Source of the DNA: Carnegiea gigantea
Taxonomy: Eukaryota; Streptophyta; Magnoliopsida; Caryophyllales; Cactaceae
DNA: 64,000 nucleotides
Direction of reading: 5' to 3'
NCBI GenBank assembly: GCA_029747015.1
Contig: JAKOGI010000426.1
Span: 545,005 to 609,004 of the forward strand
The notes below the pieces were generated by a model. It searched no databases. It was not told the DNA's origin and saw only the letters and a list, made by a program, of their open reading frames with translations. Shown here piece by piece: positions 10,726-22,690 of this stretch. Made by a program: the position numbers and the translations under genes. Within the stretch, counting starts at the first letter, position 1; each line of letters begins with the position of its first letter.

Positions 10726-11991
10726 CTAGAAATCAGTATCGTAGTCCTTTAGAAATTCCAGCCACCTTGTGTGTCTCAAATTCAGGTCCTTCTGTGAGAA
10801 AAGGTATTTTGAACTTTGGTGGTCGGTGAAAACTTCACAACGTACCCCATACAAGTAATTCCTCCAGATCTTCAGTGCAAACACGACTGCCGCTAGCTCC
10901 ATTTCATGAGATTTCAATTGCCGCGAAACATAAGCTATAACACGGCCCTCTTGTATTAACACGCACCCTAACCTATTCCCAGAGGCATCACTATACACTA
11001 CGAAATCCTTGTCAGTAGTAGGTAGGGCCAGTATCGGCGCACTCGTCAATCTCTTTTTCAGTTCTTGGAACGCTTCTTCACATCGTGCCATCCATTCATG
11101 CTTAGTGACTTTCCTGGTCAAGTTTGTAAGCAGGGTGGCGTTCTTCGAGAAATGTTGAACAAATTTTTGATAGTATCCGTCTAGAACCAAGAAGCTCCTT
11201 ACCTCCATCGGGTTCTTAGGTCTGGGCCAGTTCGTCACGGCCTTTATCTTTTGGAGATCCACAGACACTCCCTCATTGGATATCACGTGTCCTAAAAATG
11301 CCACCTTGTTTAACCAAAACACACACTTTTAGAACTTGGCGTATAGCTCATTCCCCCTTAAGACTTCCGGGGCTATTCGTAAATAGCAGTTATGTTCTTC
11401 GGGTGTCCTTGAGTAGATTAAGATGTCATCTATGAATACCACCATGAACTGATCTAAATAGGGTTTGAAGACCCTGTTCATAAAGTTCATGAATGCTGCC
11501 AGGGTGTTAGTGAGGCCAAAGGGCATCACCACAAACTCATAGTGCATGTACCTAGTGCGAAAGGCAGCCTTAGATATGTCTTCATCCCTGATTCGGAGTT
11601 GATGGTACCCTAAACGAAGGTCTATTTTAGAAAAGGTCCCCACACCTCGCAACTGATCAAATAAGTCATCTATCCTGGGCAGAGGGTAGCGGTTCTTGAC
11701 CGTGATTTTATTAAGCTCCAGGTAGTCTATACACAGTCTTAGGGTCCCATCCTTCTTCTTTACAAATAAAACTAGGGCTCCCCAAGGGGATGTTCTAGGT
11801 TGAATATACCCCTTCTCTAAGAGTTCCTCCAACTGCATCTTTAATTCCTTCAATTTTATCAGTGCCATCCGATAGAGTGCCCTAGAGATAGGTGCGGCCC
11901 CAAGGGTCAGGTCAACACAAAACTCTACTTCTCTAAGGGGTGGCATGCCGGGGATTTCATCGGGAAATACATCTGGAAATTCCCTCACCAT
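10726..11991 (-). pseudogene. Tekay A reverse transcriptase-RNase H
   Basis: This copies the element RNA into DNA and removes the RNA strand. The reverse transcriptase (11329-11991) shows [53 protein letters not shown] and the catalytic [12 protein letters not shown] stop at 11326 separates it from the connection and RNase H part (10726-11322), with [37 protein letters not shown] and [12 protein letters not shown]. The YVDD-type motif reads FIDD, which is common in this clade. Apart from the stop the two halves are well preserved, so this copy is not very old. Confidence 0.92.
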
Positions 11992-12195
11992 GGGGATGTC
12001 CTCCAGGGAGGATTTTGCATCCTAGGTATTCACTACATGACGCAAGAATCCCTCATATCCTTTACCTAACAACTTGCGAGCTTTCATTACTGATACCAAT
12101 TTCACTCCCATTCTAGGGCTCTGACCCCTACGCACTACCTTCGCCCCATTGGGCCCCTTTAGGGTGATTTTCTGTTTCGGGCAGTCTATCTGAAC

Positions 12196-12618
12196 CTAGT
12201 ACTTAGCTAACCAGTCCATACCCAAAATAACCCCAAAATCAGTTAACTCAAACCTGTATAGGCCCGCTAGGAATTCACATTCATTCGTTCTAATAGAGCA
12301 ACCCTCGTACAACTCCTCACACATCACAATCTTCCCATCAGGGAGGGTCACAGATAGCGACGAAGATTTACGGGTGGGGGTGAGTCCTAACATCTCAACT
12401 AGCCTAACAGAAATAATGGAGTGCGTAGCACCCGAATCAAACAAAATATCTACTACCTGAGTTAGGAGAGGGAAAGTAGCCGTCACAACATTAGGAGCAT
12501 CCTCTACTTCCTCCTTTTGCATCACATAGGCTCTGCCCCCATTGTTCCAAGGCGGTTGGTAGGGAGGTCGGACTTGAGTTTGCTGAGGTGCCTGGTTTTG
12601 TTGGTTGGGGTTGGCCAC
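12196..12618 (-). pseudogene. Tekay A aspartic protease
   Basis: The protease that cuts the gag-pol polyprotein. It has ILFDSGATHSIISVRLVEML (catalytic DSGA) about halfway and ends with DFGVILGMDWLAKY, both typical of Tekay-clade proteases. A stop lies between it and the reverse transcriptase, near 12196, and the gag zinc knuckles lie immediately upstream in another frame. Confidence 0.85.
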
Positions 12619-12639
12619 CTGCCCTCCCCTATTCTGATA

Positions 12640-13720
12640 TGGCTGCTAGGCCCTTGCCCTTGACTCTGGCCTTGCCCTTGTCTAGTAGGAGGTGGAGGGA
12701 GTGGGCAGTCTTGCACCTGATGCTGAGGGCTTCCACAACGGAAGCACCTTTTCACCGAGCGGCATTCCCTGGCATAGTGACCCAGTTTCCTACATGCGTT
12801 GCAGGTTACCTTTGGCCGTGTATTAGGGTGCTGGCCTCCTCGATTGGTACCGTTCAAGTACTGACTCCCTATAAGCCGACGGTATTGCTCTTGTGGTTAA
12901 AAGTTGCCCCGGTTATCACAGTTATTCCCCCTCCTTTTGGTTCCCTGCTGCTCATTGAAATAGTTACTCCATTCCTTCATCGGTCTCTCTATGTTGACCG
13001 CAGTGTCATATAGGTCAATGTAGGAGGCGTACTGACGTACGGACATCCTCTCCTTGATTGTGGGGTTCAGCCCGGCCTCGAACCGGTTCATCTTCAGCCT
13101 TTCGACGAATGCTGGGGCGAATCATGAAAGCTTTATAAATTTAAGCGTACTCGAGTACGCTCATATTCTCCTGCTGCAATTGTATAAACTCGCCCTCCTT
13201 AGCCTTTTGGAGGGAGATATGATAGAAATGATCCTTGATCATTTCCTTGAACTTGTTCCAGTCGAATCCCAGTTCGTATTGTCTCTCCCTCACCATGGCC
13301 CACCATAAGTCAGCCTTGTTCTTCAAATAGAATACCGCGAAGCCCACCTTCCACTCCTCAGGGCATTAGAGTGCGTTGAACAGTTTCTCCATGCCCCTAA
13401 TCCAGTCCTCAAAAGTCTTAGGGTCGGAAGTGTCATTATAGACGGGTGGGTGATGGCTTGCGGACCTTTTAAACATATAGGAGTTATCCTCCTCGACCCT
13501 TTTTTCCCGTACCTCCATCAGCCTCTGTATCTGCTCGTTCTGGAGTCGTAATTGCTCCCCTTGTTTTTATAGCATCTCCAGCAGCAACAAATTGGTAAGC
13601 TCAGCTCCCGTTGACGGGTTAGTCTCGTCAATCTAACTGTGACACCCGTTCTCGTTTCAAGGGCGTAGGGCCTTCAGTCGCTCCGTGAGGGCCGACATAG
13701 GGATGTCTTGGTTCATAGGG
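12640..13720 (-). pseudogene. Tekay A gag with two zinc knuckles
   Basis: Capsid-nucleocapsid protein. Reading leftward: a short N-terminal part (13657-13875, with an Asn run coded by a GTT/AAC repeat near 13758-13780), the gag core (KNKADLWWAMVRERQYELGF, 13141-13347) and MNRFEAGLNPTIKERMSVRQ (12897-13091). Two CX2CX4HX4C knuckles follow, CNACRKLGHYAREC and CFRCGSPQHQVQDC (12522-12857). Stops near 13138, 13376 and 13635 and changes of frame make it a pseudogene. Confidence 0.85.
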
Positions 13721-14389
13721 GCCCTCGTTACAAGGTGGGGTCTAGTTTGGGGCGCACTGTTGTTGTTGTTGTTGTTGTTGCTTCCCACCATTCTGTTTGG
13801 GAAATAATTCGGGTTTAGTTCCTCTCCTAATAGTTCATATCCTAAGCTTTGCAAAATTTCAAGCATACAGTGCATACTAGTGCATCATGCAACATTTGAC
13901 AGGAGTTTGATTTCAGCACATCACCACGTTCAAGTGGTACAACCACTGCATCACATCCTTAGACAGTTCACATCAGACAGGCATCACATTCACACGATTC
14001 ATGATTATCACTATTATCATTTTTTTTAACAACATAGAGCACCGGTATTCAAATAATCCAAGGAGATTTTATTGCATAGAATTTTAATAACATAAGAGTT
14101 CCACACTAACACTTTTCATTACATCTCAGCGTATGACTTTAGTAGCCATAGGGGCTTATTAACAACTCAGAAAGAAAAGTAACTACCAATATTGCCCTAG
14201 AAAAGAAGAAACAAGCTCCTTAGATGCTTCCAGCTTCTACTGATCGGGGGCGTCCAGTGGACAGGTACCTCTACACATCCGGCCACATCTACCCCACTTC
14301 CAACGGGTCACCCCGATCTCACACTCAGCCCTATTCCATAAGGAATTTATCTCTTCTTCCAAGTCCTCCGATCCTCTAGTTTGCTCGTC

Positions 14390-15120
14390 CTATATAGTGT
14401 GGTCCCTTCTTTCTTCTTCCTGATCCTCCATAAGGTCTTCACTTCCCATCAGCTGTCCCTCACTCACCTCAGAATCTTCCTCAGGGTCCCCTTCAAGATC
14501 CTCCTCAGGATCCTCCTCTTCCATCGATTCTCCCTCACTTGGGTCCTCCTCAAGGTCCTCCTCCTCCATTGGTTCCTTTGCACTCGAGCCTCCCATCAGG
14601 TCGGCTTCCACTCCGAGATTTGTCTCAACAGGGTTATCCCCCACTCCTTCAAAGTCTCCCTCCTCATCTGTAAGTTCATCGCCGGGGGTGGGGCGTCCTC
14701 CTCACCGGCTGTGGGAACACTCTCTAGGTCATAGGGTCCCTCCAGTCTCAAGTAGTTAATTAGGTCCTCTATGTCCATCCCTATGGGCTCCCAATCATAC
14801 TAGCAATAATTTTTCCGCAGGCGGGGATCACGAGCCCGAGGGTGCAACTCATCAACACGATAGTGCCACACAGGGTCCCCTTTCAGGGTTAGCAACAGAA
14901 AGACCACTCGGTTATTCTCAATCGCCAAACAGCTATGGGGCCTATCATCCGGGTATCGGGCTACTACCCACCTCACATGTCGTATATGGTCCCACACACT
15001 GTTCTCTAGCTCCTTAGCTAACCGATGATGCAGACAAGGACCTCCTACACAGCCGCAATGCTGGGTACCCTCTATTCCTATACAAAGCAAGTACACATAA
15101 TATATGCATTCAACCCACAA
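14390..15120 (-). pseudogene. Extra leader ORF upstream of Tekay A gag
   Basis: Between the primer-binding site and gag, the minus strand has a coding-like frame of about 240 codons. It starts at 15120, meets one amber stop at about 14800-14802, and goes on in the same frame (YDWEPIGMDIEDLINYLRLE) to 14596. A neighbouring frame (14390-14644) then continues with a strongly acidic tail (EPMEEEDLEEDPSEGESMEE). The first part contains WDHIRHVRWVVARYPDDRPH and GDPVWHYRVDELHPRARDPR, which look like a folded domain. I do not know its function. Extra frames before gag are known in some plant Ty3-gypsy lineages. Confidence 0.55.
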
Positions 15121-15260
15121 TCATGCATTCATTTAATACTATATGCAGATGTTTACAGCCCCTAACCCCGTACTACACTCACTCTCCGTGCGGTCCTTAA
15201 GTCTACCGGTTTTAGTCCTTAACTTTTTGCAGTCTTTTAGGCGACCCTTCAGGTCAGTTA

Positions 15261-15278
15261 ACCTGAGCTTTGATACCA
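15261..15278 (-). other. Tekay A primer-binding site
   Basis: On the minus strand, TGGTATCAAAGCTCAGGT starts three bases after the end of the 5' LTR (right LTR, ending at 15282). It resembles the complement of the 3' end of initiator tRNA-Met, the usual primer of plant chromoviruses. Confidence 0.85.
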
Positions 15279-15281
15279 CTT

Positions 15282-18200
15282 TGTAACACCCCAAAACTCC
15301 AATTTCATTTCTTATTTACTAACCATTATACTATGTGGCAGCGAAACCTAATTGGGGTGTTATCGCCGTATTTTCTTTTTGGAAATACCAGGCTGGATAT
15401 AGAAATAACAATTAATACAAAAATCTTGAATAATATTTCAACCTGCACATTATTCCAAATTTAATAACATCTACTAAACCAAACAAATGTTTTTATTATC
15501 TTAACAACTAATTTCTTCGTCTTGACTCATGCCTTCGGGCCTCGCTCTACTTTCTGCTCCCCAGTCCCATGCACAACTATTTCACCTGAAAACAAAATAT
15601 TTTATAAAGGTGAGATAAACTTAGTGAACAATCACCCCTAACAGTCAACTACGCACACAAATTTATTTGAAAACATTTTAAAGGGGCTGGTGAATAATAG
15701 CAAGACTCCCAAGACGCATTTATCATCAACACAACTTTTCCTGGTTACCAACTCCCAGAGATGCAACCCCTAACTTATGGCCTAAACACAACATTCAGTT
15801 TTTAGGTGAGTGACCCCACTGGGTCTCATGGCCTGCGTGCCAATTCACCGTAGCCGCTTAACTCATCCTGGCCTACTGCTACTTAGGTGGTTACCGCTTA
15901 ACCCCTTTCCTGGCCTACCACCATCAAGGATGGTTATCGCTAACCTGGCCCATGTCCCAACAGGGCACGTGGCCGCTCATATGCACGCACTAGTTTCCCG
16001 GGGAAGGCTAATGGCCTTCAGTCAGCACAATCAGTTTAGATCTCACCTAGCTCAGCCTTTATAAATACAGTCACACTTCTCTACCTTAAAGGTCAATTTA
16101 TTATGCCAGGTTCATTCAGTTTCAACCCACTTCCCCAATGACATTTCTACAACAACAAACTTTAAGTTTCCAACACAACCTTAACTCGCCTCAATTCCAC
16201 AATCATAACACATCAGGCAAATTATGTTGCACAGTCACACTTAGTTAATTCATGCTATTATTTTGCACAAACAGCACACTAAACAATTCTTAACATGTTC
16301 AAAGCACACATTATTTTAAAACCCGGGGAAGGGTTAGGGCATGATTGTTTTCTGGATACCATACAAGTTATAGGCTTGGTTACTATTCTGAACTTACAGC
16401 TCCCTACCTAGGACAACACATAGCCTATGCTCAGTCTAACTCAAATGAATTTACTCCCTGTTCTTTTTCTTGCTTCTAAAAAAATTTATAAGAATTACCC
16501 ATGCTTTTAAGGCCCCCCAATCCCAGCCCACTCTAGGGTTCAGATCGGGCCAGAATCTGAGCCCCCTTTCAGAGGTACGACCTTCCACTCCTGATGTCCA
16601 ATTCAAAACTTCTAACCTAATCCAGAAACTTTGACTCATCCCCTACCATTTTCGTCTTCGGGGCTTCCCCAATTTCTATCCCGAGCTAGGTCATTTTCTC
16701 ACTTGTTTGAGGGGTATCACTGACTGTTTTGGTCTAGACAGTCCTAGGTAAATTGGTTATAACTTGGGCCCTGCCACTGCAATCGGCCGATTCCAAAATG
16801 GGGTTGTACGACACACTCCGAGGTATCGACTCTAAAAATTTGGTGATTTTTTGCTCATCGACTCACCCTAGGTAAAATTTTTAAGTTGCTGTAACTGTAG
16901 CCCATAACCCAGCCTAGTGGACTCGACGCTGATTTTCTAGCTCAATTTCCTGGCCCTATAACTATTACATCCGACGTCCAAAATTGAAGATTTTACCCAA
17001 TCCAGAAAGAGGAATTTGTCATCTACAACTTTCGTTTTTTGTAATTTCACTAATTTACTCAATATCTAGGCCAAAAACCCTAAAACCTGAAACCTATCCT
17101 TGACTGTCCCAGTTTTAACAGTCTCTAGTAAATGGACCATAACTCCCTCGTTACAATTCAAAATTCAACGATTCAAAAACCGTAGCGTAAAGAACACTGG
17201 ATCTATCTCCCATTCAAATTTGGTGGTTTTTGGACCAGAATACCCATAGCACCAAGTTTTTTAAAATAACATGAATTGTCTGTCCTACCCAGTGGCAAGT
17301 TCTCATCACTTCTCCTCCTAAAACCCGATCTTTTTACTTGACGACCATGTCCCCCATTCCCGTGACCCATTATCCAGGAATCCCAACAACATTAATCCCA
17401 CCCCAAGTCAACCAAGTCATGAAAGATATTAAATTTCATTACTAAGAACACAAAAATACCAATATGTACTTACCTTGATGTAAACCCAAAATAGTAGCAA
17501 TGAAATCGTCTCCCTTTTTGTGGTGCGAATCTGAAAATCATGCAAAAACTCTTTTTAAAACAATTTTCTTGAATTTCAAACAAAATCACATAAGGAAGAT
17601 AGTAAGTGCTTAAAGTTTTGGGTGTAACGAAAACACAGGGGCGAAGGTTTCACCATGTGTTTCTTACCAAGGAAGATGAGAGGGAAGTGGTGGTGGTGGT
17701 GGTGGTGGCCAGTGGCGGGCTGCATGGGGGGTGTAGGGTTGAGGGGGATATGGGGCTAGAGATAGAGAGAGAGATAGAGAGGAGGAAAGAGAATGAGAGG
17801 AAGAGAGAGAATGAGAAGATGGGGGGTGTTTTTCACGGTTAGGGTTTAGGAGGGGGGCTCTTTTCACAGTTAGGGTTTAGGAGGGTGGGGGTTCACAGTT
17901 TGGGGACAGAAAAAGAAAGAGAAAAGAAAAAAAAAAGTAGGGAAAAAAAGGGAGGGAAAGATAAGGGAAAAAGGAAGGAAAATAAGGAGGGAAAAAGAAG
18001 GAGATTAAGTACAAATTCTAGGGTTTGATTTGAGGGGAAAAATTTAAATTTCAAAATAAAGATAGCCAAGAGGGAAAAGTAATCGAAGAGGTATTAGTTG
18101 AGTTGTGAGACAAAATATGAAATTATTTAAATCGAAGAAAAGGAACAAAATAACGCGGATAGAAAATAAGTATATTTTTTTTCATCGTTGAAATAAAGTT

Positions 18201-18305
18201 TTAAAGGACAACACATGGCGAAAAAAAAAATATTTATAATGACTTGGATCACAAAGGTTGGTCCACGTCACCATTTCTCCCAATTTGATTTTTCGGAGTT
18301 TTACA
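15282..18305 (-). repeat. Tekay A 5' LTR (right), uninterrupted
   Basis: 3024 bases from TGTAACACCCC to GGAGTTTTACA, in the same order as the left LTR and without its two insertions. In element orientation it is the 5' LTR, next to the primer-binding site. Many point differences and small gaps from the left LTR indicate an insertion that is not recent. Confidence 0.9.
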
Positions 18306-19300
18306 CTTTTCCTTTTTTAAGAATACTAAATTTAAATTAATTAATAAGTGAATTTATTTACATTATATTATTTATTTACTATATTTTAGTTAATTATGCT
18401 CGCATTGGGTGTATATAAAAAACTAGTGTTTTATAGTAGGACAAGGCCCGAATCAATGTGTAACTTTTGCTTTGCTTATTTCACCCTTTCATCACCTTAA
18501 TTTGCACGAACAAGTTAGTCTAAAAGTGAACTCCTTATGGGTTGGTTGCTTCAGCCCACTCCCTCATTCCCTGACTTCCTGCATTTAGATTGACTTCTTG
18601 ATTGAGATCTGGAAAGGAGAAGATACAAAAGAGTTGAAGAGGAAGCTGGGAAGCAAACCAGAGTACCAGACGAAGACCACAGTATTTGAAAGCCTAAAAC
18701 AAAATCTCAAACATGCAAGAAAATATAAGGGTAGAAATAAAGTCAAGAAGCTTAGGGCGAGTAACATATGAGAATCTATGTAGAATTGTGCATTGCTTTT
18801 GTTTACAACAAGTCATCAAGAATTAAGCCATGAAATCCATACGTTTGGAACATTGGGTACAACTAGCACCCCTAGTCTATTTTATTGTTTTACACTTTTC
18901 ATTTTATTTTAAGGGGTATACTTAGATAATTTTGGGAGCGTTTGATCTTGACTATTTTGGAGCTTTGCCCCGGGATTAAATTTTTGAATAACAAAATGGT
19001 ATTTTGACGTCAATAAGTTGATATAAAGAAATAAAGAAGATTTTATTCTAACTCAAAAGTATAGGGGTAAGTAGTGAAGATATTATCACTCCTATATATT
19101 TTTTTTCATTGAGGCATTTTTTTTTAAAAGAAGTTTCAGCCATACGTGTTTTTTAAGTCTGTGCCCGAGCGTTGCATCGGATTCGAATTTTTAGATAATA
19201 AAATGGATATTTTAAAAATAACATTACCTTATTATGTCCATTGTCTATAACCTTCACAGAAAAATTATTTGTTACTTCTAAATTTTCTTCAAAATATACA

Positions 19301-19302
19301 CA

Positions 19303-19337
<35 letters not shown>

Positions 19338-19340
19338 ATA
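19301..19340. repeat. (TG)n microsatellite
   Basis: An almost pure TG dinucleotide run, followed by tatgtgtatata. It produces poly-Val/Cys and poly-Thr/His frames that are artefacts. Confidence 0.9.
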
Positions 19341-19839
19341 CAACATTTATTTCTGTAGAAGAAACCATCAACATTGCCATATTGGCAATAATCACCTCCA
19401 CCTATTTGAGCATAAAACACATCAAGTTCCAAAATTTCAATCAGCAAACCAAGTTTTTATTTGACCCCTAATTACAAGGATTTAAGAAAATTCTTGTTGA
19501 TCCTATTTATCCAGGAGATGAATGGAGAGGGAAAAAAGATACATAATTTGTACCATATATATGCATTTTGGTGTTTAGCAAAAAAAAAAAAAAAAAAGAA
19601 GTTTGGTTTAAAGAGATCGTTACTAACCTTAGTGAAGCAAGTTAGTATTTGCCTAGTTTTCTTTACGAAAATTTATTGTAGATTACATTTATAAAATATG
19701 TGACAAAAACATATGAGGAATTAAAACCATGGATACATTTATTATCATACTAAGCTAATTAGGCCTCATGAGAAACATTTAATATTTGTGAATATGTAGA
19801 AGGCTAGGTAGTTATTCATCAATTACATCAATCCAAGTT

Positions 19840-19900
19840 CCCCCCCCCCAAAAAAGGTCTAACTACATTAACTAGCACAAATGTTTTTTGGGGGGGGGGG
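19840..19900. repeat. Perfect C10A6 / T6G11 inverted repeat
   Basis: Ten C then six A (19840-19855) are mirrored by six T then eleven G (19884-19900) across a 28-base spacer. The perfect 16-base stem is made of homopolymers, so it could form a hairpin. Confidence 0.85.
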
Positions 19901-22019
19901 ACACAACCAATAATGCTAACCTAGAGCAAACTCTTCAATAATTTTGGAACTCTAATACATCTCAATTCTTTACAAATTCTGTATGCTCTCTCTCTTTTGT
20001 TTTGTTAGGGAAGTGTTGCACAAACCCATTGTACCAACACAATCCAATCCTCGGCATCCCTCCCCCCAAAGAAAAGATTTCTAATTTCTTTCACCTCCAC
20101 CCCATACAGGGGCGACCCAATTGTGCAAACGTCCTTGAAGGTTCCAAGTTCAAGATAGTACCACCCTTACATCACAAGCTCGTATAAATGTGAAGGTTCT
20201 CACTCCCATGATTTTAGGTAACCTCCAGACCACAGTGGACGGCAACATCCCACAGGACCCTGTTCCATAGGCCTTCAACCTATAAGTAGCCAGGCCACAA
20301 TGTGTTCTGCTAGAGCTCTCTAATACCGATGCTAGAGATGAAAGAGATAATGAGTTATGGTAATTTGTAGGATACACAACTCGTAATCTATAACATATTA
20401 GAAGGGTGCAATTAAACTGATTACTAATCCTTCTACCACTAACATTATCACCTGTGGTTATAAGAAATGGTTTTGTTTCAATTTTGAACCAGCTTTCATT
20501 AAAGCACCAAAAAAAAAAAAACATAGGAAACCAAATTAATCAAACAATTAAATAAAGGGTTATAGTTTAACAATAACTATACAAGTATCTATGGAACTAC
20601 AAATAAAGAAGGGAAACAAGTCATTATTGACGTTCCCAAACTAAAATTGGGGTAAAGACAACAACTACAAAAATTATACCTGCTGCAACAAATTTCATCA
20701 CACATATATTTATCTCCAACAAAAGGCTAATTTTTCATCTTTCTAATTTGCACATTAACTAAGAAATTAATGATTGCTATATTGCCTTGGTCCTAGAGTC
20801 CAGTTTTTCAATGAAAAAACTAATGACAAAAATTTGTAGATAAATTAATTTTGTCACCTTCGATGTCTTTGGAGCAACCAACAACTGATGCTGAAATTGA
20901 GAGCACAAAGTGTCTCATCAAGATAAGCAAATCCACATAGAAGATCCCGATTAAATCAAAACTCAATAGTCAAATACAAACGACCCAAACAAACAACCTG
21001 GATTAATCTTCAAACCACAAAGAAACTCAACTAATCCCATAGCCAAACTACCTACTAATCACATAATTTCTAGTGTCACATAATCACATAATCATGAAAT
21101 ATAGCCAGCTAAAATCAATTTTGAAAATGATAGCACTTGAGAAGGAAGATTCATTGTGCACGATTTTATGCCATAGTTAAGTTTAATAAAGATTTGAACA
21201 CCAAATAGTTAGAATAAATACAAAATGCATATAATAACAAATATTCTTATATACTGAGTTAGATTATGAAATGTTGAAGAACTCAAGAAGATATTAACCT
21301 CTATAAAAAAATAGGCGAAGACATTAACCTATATATACTTATTATTACTAAACATAGAAAATACTAATTTGTAAGAATTCAAAATCAAATAATCCAAAAT
21401 TACCAACACTATCCATAAAATTCATTTTTTATTGGTTTAGTTAATGAGGCTTCAATTCTGTGAGCAAGAATATCATGGTTTCAAGGTTGATGATTATCAG
21501 TGGCCATTGTGGAGAGGAGTTTACAAGGATAATTGCGAAAATTTTTAGTGTTCCCTTGTCACTACCCCCTCCCAAAAAACCAACCAAAAAGGCAAAAACA
21601 AAGGAATAACTAAGAAACTTTTTTAATAAATGAATAAAAAAACTGAAACCATTCTATTCTCATTAATGAAGATCGAACAAACTGCTTCACATCCTAGGGA
21701 TATTAGGAGAGTGGAGACTCATATACAAGTAGAAGATTACTACAGTTAACTTTGGATAGAAAGAACAATAAATTCTTAAACTGTGGGAAGTTACTGGGAG
21801 ATAGAGATATGGAGGCAATTACCTGTAGAAAGCATGGGATAGCGGGAAAGGAGGGTTAAATAACTTAATTATTAACTTTAAAAAATTAGAAAAAGCAGAC
21901 CGCTAAGATGGATAATATATATTATGTGAATGGTTTGTGATGAAGTTGACTTCCTAAAATTAAGGAGACCAAAGTATTAACAATATTTCTTTTATATATA
22001 GTATTAGATTATCCTTGAT

Positions 22020-22355
22020 TATCACCAAAGGAGGAATCTATGGACCAACTTGTTACTAAATAACACTAATTTTGTTCTCAAAACTTATAGAGTTTAAAGG
22101 TATTAATGGACTAGGTTACAAAATTACTAGTTCATGTCTTATTAGGGGTTATGAATGATTTTTAAGGAGGGTAAAGTCTATGTAGTCTAGTCCAGGAGAT
22201 ATTGCACATAAAATATACATCTCCCCATATCCTATTCACAAAATGAATAAAGCTTCACTAGACTAATTTGTGCTTCTCGCATGTATTTAATGGGGAACGT
22301 AATTTATTTGTTTCAATGTTCTTCCCTCTAATTGTAGGTTACTAATACGATTCTC
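22020..22355 (-). repeat. Inverted copy of the 2070-2410 repeat
   Basis: Reverse complement match to 2070-2410, about 20 kb away, with the same block order. It lies immediately left of the CACTA-like end region. Confidence 0.75.
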
Positions 22356-22394
22356 TATTTGCATCTATATTTGGTACTTTACTACTACAAAACT

Positions 22395-22690
22395 GCATCA
22401 GAATTTTGACGTAATTTTTGACAAAAAGTTGGTCCATCAGACATTTTGATGGAAAACCAATGATTTTGATGGTGTGGTAATTTTTGACGGACTATTTTGA
22501 CAGGAAGTTGATCCGTTAAAAATTTTGACAAAAATTTTGACAGAAAATTAAAGATTTTGACGGTGTGTTCAGGTCACGTGGATCTCAATATAATTTTTTA
22601 TGGACAATTTTAACGGAAAGTTAATCCTTCAAAAATTTCGAAGTAAATTTTGACGTACAATCAAGTATTTTCACGGAAATTTTGATGGCA
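22395..22690 (+). repeat. Left subterminal TTTTGACGG-type repeats
   Basis: Short repeated motifs such as attttgacgtaatttttgac, attttgatggaaaacc and aattttgacggaaaatt, spaced about 15-40 bases apart. Confidence 0.7.

Larger units (their letters stand above)
3377..18305 (-). mobile_element. Tekay-type chromovirus, 'Tekay A'
   Basis: Long LTRs of one family begin TGTAACACC at 3377 and 15282 and end TTTTACA at 8983 and 18305. The right LTR is 3024 bases; the left is about the same once two insertions are removed. The flanks ctttc (3372-3376) and ctttt (18306-18310) are a 4/5 target duplication. Coding runs on the minus strand in the order gag, protease, reverse transcriptase, RNase H, integrase, chromodomain. 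The primer-binding site lies beside the right LTR and the polypurine tract beside the left LTR. The chromodomain and the DSGATHS protease suit the Tekay (Del) clade. All frames are broken, so the copy is dead. Confidence 0.92.
18306..22019. other. AT-rich intergenic DNA, no gene seen
   Basis: About 3.7 kb with no recognisable protein. It contains a (TG)n tract, a run of 17 A near 19580-19596, and a C/G hairpin at 19840-19900. The stretch 20000-20340 is less AT-rich (conceptual frame 20150-20524, minus) but resembles no protein I know. Confidence 0.5.

Noticed and set aside
12588..13013. Plus-strand 141-codon frame
   Set aside because: It is the opposite strand of the Tekay A gag and zinc knuckles.
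15261..15278. A tRNA-Met gene
   Set aside because: Only the 3'-terminal complement is present, at the expected position beside an LTR; the same holds at 26831, 32516 and 53491.
19153..19471. Frames with Thr-His or Val-Cys runs
   Set aside because: They are translations of the (TG)n tract.
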